34,219 bases of DNA from positions 1 to 34,219 of the forward strand of contig JADGNU010000006.1 in assembly GCA_017883305.1 (NCBI GenBank). Direction: 5' to 3'. The notes beneath the pieces are model-generated. The model was not told the DNA's origin and did no database searches. It was given only the letters and a program-made list of their open reading frames with translations. The translations under genes were made by a program, and so were the position numbers. The stretch is from Candidatus Aminicenantota bacterium. Lineage in GTDB: Bacteria > Acidobacteriota > Aminicenantia > Aminicenantales > Saccharicenantaceae. Numbering within the stretch: the first letter of the stretch is position 1; each line of letters opens with the position of its first letter. Shown here piece after piece: positions 8,029 through 15,126 of this stretch.

Positions 8029-8682
8029 CTACTGCAAGATCTGCTTGACGATGTCGACGAGTCCCAGGGCGTATTCGATCTCGGTCAGCGGGATCTTCTT
8101 GGCCGCGGCCAGCTTGGTGAAGCGGCCGTCCTTGTTGCTGTCCTTGGTCACGACAAGGTAGTCCGCGAAAGGGGCCACGGCGTCGATCATCCGCTCATTG
8201 TCGCTCCCGGCCGGGCCGCGCTTCGATTCGCCGCCGATGTGGACGGCCATGACGAAGATCTTCTTCTGCTTGCAGAATTCGATGACCTTCTTCAGCCGGG
8301 CCTCCTCGCTGTCGAGGGTCAGGCCCGAGGCGCCCATGCCCTTGAGGCTCGCGCCGATGGCGAAGATGACGGCTTTGTAGGGTGTGCCGGCGGGGACCTT
8401 GGCCGGGTCGTTCGTGGTCTCGACGTGGAAGCCCGGGCCGGATTCGCGGCCGCCGAGCCCCACGCCGTCGGCCACCATTTCCGGCGTCGGCACATCGCAG
8501 TAGTCGTAGGGAATGCCGGCGTCCTCGAGGACGATATTGAGGGTCGTGACGTCGGTGCTCTGCCCGGCCGAAGTGGTCAGGACGGGCAAGCCGACCTTGG
8601 GCAGGGCCTGCTGGCCGGCGACGAGAAAGGCCAGGCCGGCCAGGGCGACCGCGGCGAGTCCCAGGAAGATTCTCTTGTTCAT
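8029..8682 (-). CDS. Exported flavodoxin-like alpha/beta protein, DUF6305-like
   Basis: A 217-residue protein. The start at 8682 is preceded by AAGGAG at six bases and gives a clear signal peptide (MNKRIFLGLAAVALAGLAFLVAGQQ). The upstream extension to 8748 lies inside the neighbouring gene and is rejected. The mature protein opens with a beta strand and glycine turn (VGLPVLTTSAGQSTDV), then alternating strands and helices with a CKQKKIFVMAVHIGG strand and a closing VDIVKQILQ helix. This is a small Rossmann/flavodoxin-like sheet. I associate it with DUF6305, a family without known activity, and this name is tentative. It follows the second C69 peptidase by 11 bases, so it is the last gene of the peptide operon. 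A role in binding or sensing a product of the peptidases is possible but unproven. Confidence 0.75.
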   Translation of the reverse strand: MNKRIFLGLAAVALAGLAFLVAGQQALPKVGLPVLTTSAGQSTDVTTLNIVLEDAGIPYDYCDVPTPEMVADGVGLGGRESGPGFHVETTNDPAKVPAGTPYKAVIFAIGASLKGMGASGLTLDSEEARLKKVIEFCKQKKIFVMAVHIGGESKRGPAGSDNERMIDAVAPFADYLVVTKDSNKDGRFTKLAAAKKIPLTEIEYALGLVDIVKQILQ

Positions 8683-8693
8683 CGCATGCTCCT

Positions 8694-10415
8694 TCACTTC
8701 TTGTCCGGCTCCATGAGGATGTCGAAGGCCCGGGCGGCCTTCTTCCACCAGTCGGGGGTGGCCGGTTGGCCGCGGGAGAAGCCGCGCTTCTCGGCGTTGT
8801 AGAGGTAGAGCCGGTTGTACTTGACGAGCAGGTCGTCACCGAGCTTCCACCAGGCGTTGGTGACGGTGGTGGCGTTGTTGATCGCGAACCCGTTCAGGAA
8901 CTCAGCCGCCTTGGCCGGCTTGGTCTTGTAAAGGGCCAGCGCCTGCTGGTCGATCTCGGGGATGCGCATGACGAGCTCACCCTCATATTTCGCCTGGGCC
9001 GCCTGGACGTCCTTGATGGCCTCGGAATAGGCGACCTGGACATGGAAATCCGTGTAGTCGAAGGCCCAGCGGACCGAATCACGGCTGAAGGTCCAGTGGT
9101 CGCCGACCATGAACGACTTGGGGATCTCGGTCAGGCCGGCGTAAAGCGGCATATAGCAGGAGGTGTCCTGCGAGCCGAAAGCGATCCAGACGATGCCGCC
9201 GATGGGGTCCGGAAGCCCCGCCCGGCTCTGCGTCACCGTGGAGTACTCGGCCAGACCGTGATCGATGACCCGGGTCTGCCGGTAATAGTTAGGGTTCTTG
9301 AACGGGCCGCCGCGGATGCCCTGGACGGGATCGAACGGCGTGCCATAGCTGCGGTCCCGGGTCATGGCCATGACGTCTTGGACCGAGATCTTCTTGTCGG
9401 GCTTGACGGAAAAGGGCAGGTCCATGTTGGGCATGTCGGCTTTGAACTTCTTCGACGGGGCGACCAGGTCAAAGAAGCGCCATAGGCGCTGGATGCGCCC
9501 GTTCGTGCTCAGGGCGCTGCCCTCGACGGGGGAGTAGGCCCGCTTGAAGTTGAAGGGCTTGCCGCTTTTGGGATCGTAATAGCCCATCTCGACGGCGAGC
9601 GATACGACGTTCGGCGAGGCCATGAAGAAGTCCTTGTTCCCGAGGTCGATCTCGCCGATCCGCGACTCGTTCGGGCAGACGCTGACCTCGTCGTCGGGGA
9701 CGCGCTGGGCGGCCCAGACAGCTCCGGGCTTGCCGCTCTCGGGCGTCCACAGCGGGCCGGCGGGCATGATCTCGAAGATCCAGGCCTCTTTCGCGTCGGC
9801 GACGGCCAGCATTTCGCCGTCGTCATGGAATCCGTAGCCGTACTTCTCGGCGAGCGAGCCCATGATCTGGATCGCCTCGCGGGCCGTGGCCGCCCGCTCG
9901 ATGCCGAGCAGGGTCAGCATGCTCAGATCGAGCTTGGCCGCCGGGGTCGGGTTCTGCATCTTGCGCTGGCAGCCGATCGTCGACTCGCCCATCGACACCT
10001 GCTTTTCGTTCATGTAGCCGAACATGCCGTGGTGGTAGGCGTAGGTGTGGGCGACCTCGGGGATCTCGAGGCCGGCGAAATCCTTCTTATAGACGTCCCA
10101 CTTCAGGCCTTCCGACGGCGGCCAGGTCTTGTACTGGGAGATGTGGTAGATCTTGCGGGTCGAGCCGGGCTTGTGGTCGGCCGCCGGGACGTGCCGCCAG
10201 GTCCAATCGCACGTGCCGCAGTCGCAGGTGTGCGTGGTCATGACCGAGCGGTCGGTCGAGGCGTCCTTGCCGACGAGGATCGAGGTGCAGCCTTCGCCGG
10301 CGATGACGGCATCGGCCCCTGCGGACGGACCACCGGCCGCCGCGGGGACGTGGCCGGCCAGGAAGACGGCCAGAACGAGCGTCAGGCCGAGCGGGATGAG
10401 GCGTTTGAAATTCAT
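8694..10415 (-). CDS. Peptidase C69 (PepD-like dipeptidase), exported, copy 1
   Basis: A 573-residue protein. The start at 10415 is chosen because AAAAAGGAG lies six bases upstream, inside an alternative frame-extended start at 10433 that has none. The signal peptide is MNFKRLIPLGLTLVLAVFLAG. The likely catalytic Cys43 follows a short pro-segment (GEGCTSILVGKDAS). C69 enzymes are N-terminal nucleophile hydrolases that expose this Cys by cleavage and act on dipeptides. Strongly conserved family blocks follow: TWRHVPAADHKPG, TWPPSEG, ESTIG and DPIGGIVW. The enzyme should hydrolyse small peptides in the periplasm. It is the downstream member of a tandem pair: the neighbour is exactly the same length, and about two thirds of the roughly 105 residues after the Cys are identical by eye. 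Confidence 0.9.
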   Translation of the reverse strand: MNFKRLIPLGLTLVLAVFLAGHVPAAAGGPSAGADAVIAGEGCTSILVGKDASTDRSVMTTHTCDCGTCDWTWRHVPAADHKPGSTRKIYHISQYKTWPPSEGLKWDVYKKDFAGLEIPEVAHTYAYHHGMFGYMNEKQVSMGESTIGCQRKMQNPTPAAKLDLSMLTLLGIERAATAREAIQIMGSLAEKYGYGFHDDGEMLAVADAKEAWIFEIMPAGPLWTPESGKPGAVWAAQRVPDDEVSVCPNESRIGEIDLGNKDFFMASPNVVSLAVEMGYYDPKSGKPFNFKRAYSPVEGSALSTNGRIQRLWRFFDLVAPSKKFKADMPNMDLPFSVKPDKKISVQDVMAMTRDRSYGTPFDPVQGIRGGPFKNPNYYRQTRVIDHGLAEYSTVTQSRAGLPDPIGGIVWIAFGSQDTSCYMPLYAGLTEIPKSFMVGDHWTFSRDSVRWAFDYTDFHVQVAYSEAIKDVQAAQAKYEGELVMRIPEIDQQALALYKTKPAKAAEFLNGFAINNATTVTNAWWKLGDDLLVKYNRLYLYNAEKRGFSRGQPATPDWWKKAARAFDILMEPDKK

Positions 10416-10446
10416 AGACAGCTCCTTTTTCATGCGGGCCCGTTCG

Positions 10447-12168
10447 TCACTTCTCGGGTTCGCTCAGGACATCGAAGGCCCGGACGGCCTTGTTCCACCA
10501 CTCGGGGTTGGCCGTCGGGATGCGGCCGCCGCGGCGCTTCTCGGCGTCGTAGAGGCCGAGGTGGTTGTATTTCACCCACAGGTCGTCGCCGAGCTTCCAC
10601 CAGGCGTCGACGACGTTCTGGGCATTGTTGAGGCTGAACCCGGTGACGTACTTGACCGCCTCCCGGGGATTCCGCTTGTAGAGGTCGCCGGCCAGGGCGT
10701 CGATCTCGGCGATGCGGTCGAGGGCGCCGCCCTCCCATTTCTGCCGGGCCGCCTGGACGTCCTCGATCGCGGCGTTGTAAGCGACCTGCGTGTGGAAGTC
10801 GACGTAGTCGAAAGCCCAGCGGGCCGACCCGCGATCAAGGACGAAATGGTCGCCGACGGAGAACGACTTGGGGATATCGGTCGCCCCGGCGTAGAAGGGG
10901 ACATAGCAGGAGGTATCCTGCGGGCCCAGGGCGACCCAGACGATGCCGCCGATCGGGTCGGGGAGCCAGGAGCGGCACTGGGTCAGGGTCGTGTATTCGA
11001 CGTTGGAGACGCTGATGAGCCGGGTCCCCTTGTAGTAGTTGGGGTTCTTGAAAGGGCCGCCGCGCAGGCCGCGGACCGGGTCGAAGACCGTGCCTTCCGA
11101 CTTGTCCCGGGTCAAGGCCATGACGTCCTTGGCCGAGAGCTTGGCGTCAGGCTGGACCGAGAAGGGGAAGTCCATGTTGGGGGTCTCGGGCTTGAACTTT
11201 TTCGAGGGCGCGACGAGGTCGAAGAAGCGCCAGGTGCGCGAGCGGCGGCCGCCCGTGCTCATCGCGCTCCCGTCGGTCGGGGAATAGGCCTTCTTCCAGC
11301 TGAACGGCTTGCCCCCCTTGGGGTCGTAGAGACCCGCTTCGACGGCGAAGGACTCGGCGTGGGCCGAAGCCATGAAGACGTCCGGGTTGCCGGGATCGAT
11401 CTCGCCGATGACGGATTCGTTCGTGCAGACTGCGACATGGTCGTCGGGGACGCGCTGAGCCGCCCAGACCGCGCCCGGCTTGCCGCTCTTCGGCGTCCAG
11501 AGCGGGCCGACGGGCATGATCTCGAAGGCCCAGATCTCCTTGGGGTCGGAGACGGCCAGCATCTCGCCGCCGTCGTGATAGCCGTAGCCGTACTCCTCCG
11601 CCAGTGAACCCATGAGCTTGATGGCCTCGCGGGCGGTCCGGCAGCGCTCCATGGCTAGAAGCGTCAGCATGGTGATGTTCGTCGCCGGGGTCGGCGTGGG
11701 GTTGCTGAGCTTGCGCACATTGCCGATAGTCGATTCGGCGATGGCCAGCTGCTGATCGTTCATGTAGCCGAAGACGGCGTGATGGTACCCGTAGGTGTGG
11801 GGCGCCTCGGGGATCTCGACCGTGGTCGGGTCCTTGAGGACCATGGCCCATTTGCCTCCCTCGGAGGGCGGCCAGGTGCGGACCTGGTCGATGTTGTAGA
11901 GTCGCCGTTTTTCGGCCGGCTTGTGGTCGGCCGCGGGGACGTGGCGCCAGGTGAAGTCGCAGACGCCGCAGTCGGCCGCGTGCGTGCTCATGACCGAGCC
12001 GTCGGTCGACGCCTCCCGTCCGACCATGATGACGGTGCACGCTTCGGAGGCCAGGTCGAGGTCGGATGACGGGCCGGAAACGCCGCGGGGAGCCAGACTC
12101 ACTCCGCCGGTCAGGACCAGGACCGCGGCGAAGATCAGGATCGCGGGGATCGCTTTCTCCTTGAACAT
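10447..12168 (-). CDS. Peptidase C69 (PepD-like dipeptidase), exported, copy 2
   Basis: A 573-residue protein with GGAGG seven to eight bases before the ATG. The signal peptide is MFKEKAIPAILIFAAVLVLTGG, followed by a pro-segment and the candidate nucleophile Cys44 (SEACTVIMVGREAS). It shares every main block with its downstream paralogue (TWRHVPAADHKP, TWPPSEG, ESTIG, DPIGGIVW). Differences sit in surface-like stretches and around the predicted binding region: the THTCDCGTCDW of copy 1 is THAADCGVCDF here. This suggests duplication followed by divergence in dipeptide preference. The gap to copy 1 is 31 bases, and to the upstream M14-type gene 39 bases, so cotranscription is likely. Confidence 0.9.
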   Translation of the reverse strand: MFKEKAIPAILIFAAVLVLTGGVSLAPRGVSGPSSDLDLASEACTVIMVGREASTDGSVMSTHAADCGVCDFTWRHVPAADHKPAEKRRLYNIDQVRTWPPSEGGKWAMVLKDPTTVEIPEAPHTYGYHHAVFGYMNDQQLAIAESTIGNVRKLSNPTPTPATNITMLTLLAMERCRTAREAIKLMGSLAEEYGYGYHDGGEMLAVSDPKEIWAFEIMPVGPLWTPKSGKPGAVWAAQRVPDDHVAVCTNESVIGEIDPGNPDVFMASAHAESFAVEAGLYDPKGGKPFSWKKAYSPTDGSAMSTGGRRSRTWRFFDLVAPSKKFKPETPNMDFPFSVQPDAKLSAKDVMALTRDKSEGTVFDPVRGLRGGPFKNPNYYKGTRLISVSNVEYTTLTQCRSWLPDPIGGIVWVALGPQDTSCYVPFYAGATDIPKSFSVGDHFVLDRGSARWAFDYVDFHTQVAYNAAIEDVQAARQKWEGGALDRIAEIDALAGDLYKRNPREAVKYVTGFSLNNAQNVVDAWWKLGDDLWVKYNHLGLYDAEKRRGGRIPTANPEWWNKAVRAFDVLSEPEK

Positions 12169-12207
12169 GTCGGATACCTCCAGGGGCGCGCGCCGGGCCG
12201 GCCCCGG

Positions 12208-13371
12208 TCAATTCATGACGACACCGCCTGCCGGGGTCTTGGCCGGGTCGGCAAGGAAATGCCCGACGCCGTTCTTGACCAGGTCGGCATAGCGGGGGAC
12301 GCCGCTGACGGCGATGGCGCGGTCGGCGGCCTTTTTTGAAAACTGGCGGAAGATCTCCAAAGTCACGGACAGGTTCTGGCCGACCCTCTTCTCGAGCGGC
12401 CAGCCGCTTTCGTCGTAAGGGACAAATAGCTTCTTTTTCTTGGACAGGCTGAGGAGGAAGGGGTCCTTGCCGTCGAGGAGGAGCTTGGTCGTCTTCGGCC
12501 CGGTCGGCTGGTCGAGGAAGGGGATGGGCGCCTCGAGCAGGAAGGGCAGCGCCGGGCCGTGGTCTCCGATCTCCCGGTGGGAGAGGCCGCGGAAGCCCAC
12601 CGGCGACCGCTCGACGTGGCTCTCGAAGCCCTCTTTGGCCTTGACCGTCAAGGAGGCCAGGGTCGCGATCTTGACCGAGCTTTCCGGGGCGACGATGCAG
12701 TTGGTCACGGGGAACATGGTCTCGGCGCCGTGGACATCGATGGCCAGGTCGATCTTCTCGCGTCGCATGAGCTCCATGGCCCCGAACGTCACTTTCTCCA
12801 TCAGAGGCCCGTTGGCCCGGCCCGGCCAGGTCCGGTTGGTGTTGCGGATGTCGATGTAGGAAAGAAGCTGGCGTTCGGGGTAGTGGATGTAGACATCCGG
12901 GTCGGGCCATTGGTCGAGGGGCGAGGCGTCGCGGTTGCCGAAACGGAAGCGCCGTTGGCCCCAGTCCGTGGCGACGTCGAAATAGAGCGGATAGCCGTCA
13001 CCCGGCCGCGTGTTCCGGCTGCCGCTGTTGTTGAAGACGGGGATAACGTAAAGTGTCCCTTTCTCGACGATGCCGTTCTCGACAACGATGATGGCCGAGA
13101 GCATGCCTTCCGGCTCGTTCGAATGGGTATCGCCCATGAGCAGGGCCTTGCCGCCCGGCTCGCGGCCCTGAAGGACATATATAAAGGTATCGCCGGGCGT
13201 GCCCTTGAGACCGGGCGAGTACTCGCTCAGCCGACGGACCGCCGTGACGCCCGGGCCCTTGACGATCGGGACGTCGTGGTGCCGATGACGGAACAGGGGC
13301 AGGCCGCCCCAAAGGACGAACGCGACGAAGGCCGCGGCCAGGACCGTCTTGAGAAATGCGTCTTTTCTCAT
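12208..13371 (-). CDS. M14-type succinylglutamate desuccinylase/aspartoacylase-like protein, exported or membrane-anchored
   Basis: A 387-residue protein starting at 13371. A longer frame reaching 13440 begins inside the 49-residue gene and is rejected. Residues 6-27 form one hydrophobic segment (signal peptide or N-terminal anchor). Zinc-site residues of the M14 AstE/AspA group are visible: H83 and E86 in GDTHSNEPEG, H214 in DVHGAE, an N-R-x-x-P-G segment (RNTNRTWPGRA) that binds substrate carboxylate in this group, and a candidate catalytic Glu in PFLLEAPIPF. Such enzymes remove N-acyl groups from amino acids or hydrolyse related amides. An extracytoplasmic location is unusual for the AstE/AspA group and fits a periplasmic acyl-peptide or acyl-amino-acid hydrolase feeding the permease. 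The ribosome site (GGAAG) overlaps the end of the upstream gene. Confidence 0.78.
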   Translation of the reverse strand: MRKDAFLKTVLAAAFVAFVLWGGLPLFRHRHHDVPIVKGPGVTAVRRLSEYSPGLKGTPGDTFIYVLQGREPGGKALLMGDTHSNEPEGMLSAIIVVENGIVEKGTLYVIPVFNNSGSRNTRPGDGYPLYFDVATDWGQRRFRFGNRDASPLDQWPDPDVYIHYPERQLLSYIDIRNTNRTWPGRANGPLMEKVTFGAMELMRREKIDLAIDVHGAETMFPVTNCIVAPESSVKIATLASLTVKAKEGFESHVERSPVGFRGLSHREIGDHGPALPFLLEAPIPFLDQPTGPKTTKLLLDGKDPFLLSLSKKKKLFVPYDESGWPLEKRVGQNLSVTLEIFRQFSKKAADRAIAVSGVPRYADLVKNGVGHFLADPAKTPAGGVVMN

Positions 13372-13381
13372 GCGGCCCGGC

Positions 13382-13531
13382 TCACTTCCACCTGAGCAGT
13401 CTGAGGAGCAACGGGACCATGACCAGAAGATACAGGGCAAGGTCGCCCCGGCGGCTTTTTTCCCGGACGAAGTTCCAGGCGAGAAGCCCGAGGAGGAAGG
13501 CGGTGATAACGTAATACGCGATCATGATCAT
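13382..13531 (-). CDS. 49-residue membrane miniprotein in the permease operon
   Basis: A short frame between permease and M14-type gene: ATG at 13531, GGAGG seven bases upstream, stop at 13382. The encoded protein has two hydrophobic segments, about residues 2-20 (IMIAYYVITAFLLGLLAW) and 31-48 (LALYLLVMVPLLLRLLRW), joined by a charged turn REKSRRGD that should face the cytoplasm. Spacing is tight: 19 bases after the permease stop and 10 bases before the next start. The combination of ribosome site, hydrophobic pattern and spacing argues for a real gene. I do not recognise a family. By context it could be a small accessory subunit of the permease, like other transporter miniproteins, but this is inference. 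Confidence 0.65.
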   Translation of the reverse strand: MIMIAYYVITAFLLGLLAWNFVREKSRRGDLALYLLVMVPLLLRLLRWK

Positions 13532-13550
13532 CGCTGCGCCTCCATGACCC

Positions 13551-14858
13551 CTACATGCTCCATCTGACCAGGAAGGCCAGCTTCGAGCTGAAGATGATCA
13601 TGCCCATGGCCACCGCGGTGACGGCCAGCCAGGGCAGCCAGGTCGCCTTGAGGAAATCTTTGTAAGAACCTTCATAGCCGGAAACCATGGTGCTCAACCG
13701 GCCGATCAGGGCCGTGGGGGGCAGGCCGTCGCCGAGGGGCCAGAGCAGGCTCAGCCCGGCGATGACGACCGTCGCGTGGAACCCGATCGAGTCCAGGAAC
13801 CAGATGAGCGGGATGCCGATGATGGCCGCCCCGCCGTAGGTCAGGAGGCCCTCGGAGAAGGGGATGATGATCGGCAGGAGGAAGAACAACAGCACGAGGG
13901 GGGTCGAGATGACGGCGAACGACAGCAGGCCGCGGACGCCGGTCGCGGTCATGATCTGCTGGAGCATGCCGACGGCCACCATGGTCGCGAGGAGAGGCAA
14001 AAGCCTTTTCGCCGTGTCCCGGGCGAGGGTGAGGAAGGCGATCCGCTTCGGGCTGAGGAGGAGGGCGGCCGCCCCAGCAACGGTGAACTCGAGAGACAGG
14101 CCGAAGATGGGCGTCGAGAAAGGCCAGATCCTGTAGGCGACGACCATGCCGAAAAAGACGGCGAACGGGATGGTCACCCGCCACCAGGTCATTCCCGGGG
14201 TCGTCAGGGGCAGGTCCGCGTTTCCGGACATCGTCCCGGTGTCCTTTTTCCAGCCCAGCACGAGGATCGTGAACGTCCCCAGGAAAAGGACGGGGATGCC
14301 CAGGGTGAACTCGAATCCGACGTAAGGGATGGCCGTCCCGGCGCAGAGGATCATGGCCCAGATGTTGACCGGCGGGGCCGCGGCGCTCAAGCCGGCGACG
14401 ATGAACAGGATGGCGGCCACCCTCTTCTTGGGCACGCCCAGCCGGCCGAGGGCCAGAGCCACGGGGGCCCCGACGACGAGGAGGGAGACACTGCCGGCCC
14501 CGGTCAGCGCGCCCGGAACAAGGACGATGATCATCAGGACGAGCAGGGCCGGAAGGCGCATTTTGCCGAACGCCCGGAGCGTCGCCCGAACGACATAATC
14601 GACCCCGCCGGATTCGTTGACGATGGTCATGAACAGCGTCGCGGTGAAGAAGACCAGGATGACGTCGAGGTAGGTCGTCGAGCCCTCGACGAGGTGACGC
14701 CCGAGCTCGCCGATCGCCGGAGTCTTGAGGAAGGCCCCGGCCAGGCCGCCGCCAACGGCTGCAGCGAAGATGCCCAGCTCGACCGAAAGCTTGGCCGCTT
14801 TGGCCGCGGCGTACGCCGCGATCATGACCGCCAATATCACGAGGATCTGTGTCGTCAT
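13551..14858 (-). CDS. Ion-transporter-superfamily permease (C4-dicarboxylate/TRAP-DctM-like or anion permease)
   Basis: A 435-residue integral membrane protein with about 11-12 hydrophobic segments. Diagnostic stretches are ALTGAGSVSLLVVGAPVALALG, the discontinuous-helix-like AGLSAAAPPVNIWAMIL and its second-half counterpart with SEGLLTYGGAAI and PLGDGLPPTALIG. These pseudo-symmetric re-entrant motifs are typical of the ion transporter (IT) superfamily, which includes DctM, CitMHS, DASS and related carboxylate and amino-acid-derivative carriers. No DctP binding-protein gene is present, so a stand-alone secondary carrier is more likely than a TRAP system. It is first in a peptidase operon, which suggests import of amino acids, acyl-amino acids or dipeptides. 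The start has only a poor ribosome site (GGGCTGAG), and its -10 lies 12 bases away, so the message is close to leaderless. Confidence 0.8.
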   Translation of the reverse strand: MTTQILVILAVMIAAYAAAKAAKLSVELGIFAAAVGGGLAGAFLKTPAIGELGRHLVEGSTTYLDVILVFFTATLFMTIVNESGGVDYVVRATLRAFGKMRLPALLVLMIIVLVPGALTGAGSVSLLVVGAPVALALGRLGVPKKRVAAILFIVAGLSAAAPPVNIWAMILCAGTAIPYVGFEFTLGIPVLFLGTFTILVLGWKKDTGTMSGNADLPLTTPGMTWWRVTIPFAVFFGMVVAYRIWPFSTPIFGLSLEFTVAGAAALLLSPKRIAFLTLARDTAKRLLPLLATMVAVGMLQQIMTATGVRGLLSFAVISTPLVLLFFLLPIIIPFSEGLLTYGGAAIIGIPLIWFLDSIGFHATVVIAGLSLLWPLGDGLPPTALIGRLSTMVSGYEGSYKDFLKATWLPWLAVTAVAMGMIIFSSKLAFLVRWSM

Positions 14859-14870
14859 GCTCAGCCCTGC

Positions 14871-14900
14871 ATCTTACAGGAATTGCGGCGGCGCGGTCAA
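14871..14900 (-). promoter_or_regulatory. Promoter of the peptide operon
   Basis: Minus-strand TTGACC (14895-14900) and TAAGAT (14871-14876) are 18 bases apart. This is one of the two best matches to a housekeeping promoter in the window. The start codon begins 12 bases after the -10, so the leader would be about six bases. Confidence 0.72.
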
Positions 14901-14933
14901 CCGACGCTCCTCGATCACTCCGGCCTTGCGGAC

Positions 14934-14945
14934 GCCGGATCCGGC
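14934..14945. promoter_or_regulatory. 12-bp perfect palindrome between divergent promoters
   Basis: GCCGGATCCGGC is a perfect palindrome, centred close to the midpoint of the gap between the minus-strand promoter (14871-14900) and the plus-strand promoter (14971-14999). Its place suits a regulator-binding site, but no regulator gene is present nearby and GC-rich palindromes can arise by chance. Confidence 0.3.
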
Positions 14946-14970
14946 AACGTGCGTCGCACCGCCCGCGTTA

Positions 14971-14999
14971 TAGACAAAACGGGACGATATTGCTAAGAT
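14971..14999 (+). promoter_or_regulatory. Distal promoter P1 of the protease/propeller/barrel gene
   Basis: TAGACA and TAAGAT are separated by 17 bases, and the -10 has a TGC extension. The transcript would start near 15006 and carry two hairpins before the ribosome site of the downstream gene. Confidence 0.65.
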
Positions 15000-15012
15000 A
15001 TCGGCGGAAAGG

Positions 15013-15032
15013 GGTCGAAAGGAGTTTCGACC
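15013..15032 (+). promoter_or_regulatory. Leader hairpin with a Shine-Dalgarno-like loop
   Basis: GGTCGAAA, loop GGAG and TTTCGACC form a perfect 8-bp stem. The loop completes AAAGGAG, which lies nine bases before an in-frame ATG at 15034, so the hairpin could hide or present this site. Confidence 0.5.
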
Positions 15033-15048
15033 TATGCACGCACCTCAA

Positions 15049-15064
15049 CCTCCCGTCCGGGAGG
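15049..15064 (+). promoter_or_regulatory. Second leader hairpin
   Basis: CCTCCC, loop GTCC and GGGAGG form a perfect 6-bp stem 16 bases after the first hairpin. The CCTCCC arm is also complementary to the purine-rich ribosome site at 15113-15120 (AAAGGAGG), so an alternative pairing is possible. Confidence 0.45.
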
Positions 15065-15091
15065 GCATTTCCCATCCGTCCGGTCTTCCGC

Positions 15092-15097
15092 TACAAT
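15092..15097 (+). promoter_or_regulatory. Possible proximal -10 (P2)
   Basis: TACAAT lies 30 bases before the preferred start codon, with only a weak TTTCCC at 18 bases as -35. A transcript from here would skip both leader hairpins. Confidence 0.4.
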
Positions 15098-15126
15098 TGT
15101 TGCATGTCTTCCAAAGGAGGCCCTCC

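Noticed and set aside
8683-8748. N-terminal extension of the flavodoxin-like protein
   Set aside because: It lies inside the C69 coding region and lacks a ribosome site; ATG 8682 has AAGGAG and a signal peptide.
9825-11607. Long plus-strand frames opposite the C69 genes
   Set aside because: Both are GC-driven antisense shadows of two clearly recognisable peptidases with signal peptides.
15034-15126. N-terminal extension of the surface protease from ATG 15034
   Set aside because: The added residues break the signal-peptide pattern, and the start at 15127 has an optimal AAAGGAGG. The upstream ATG is kept only as part of the leader-hairpin observation.
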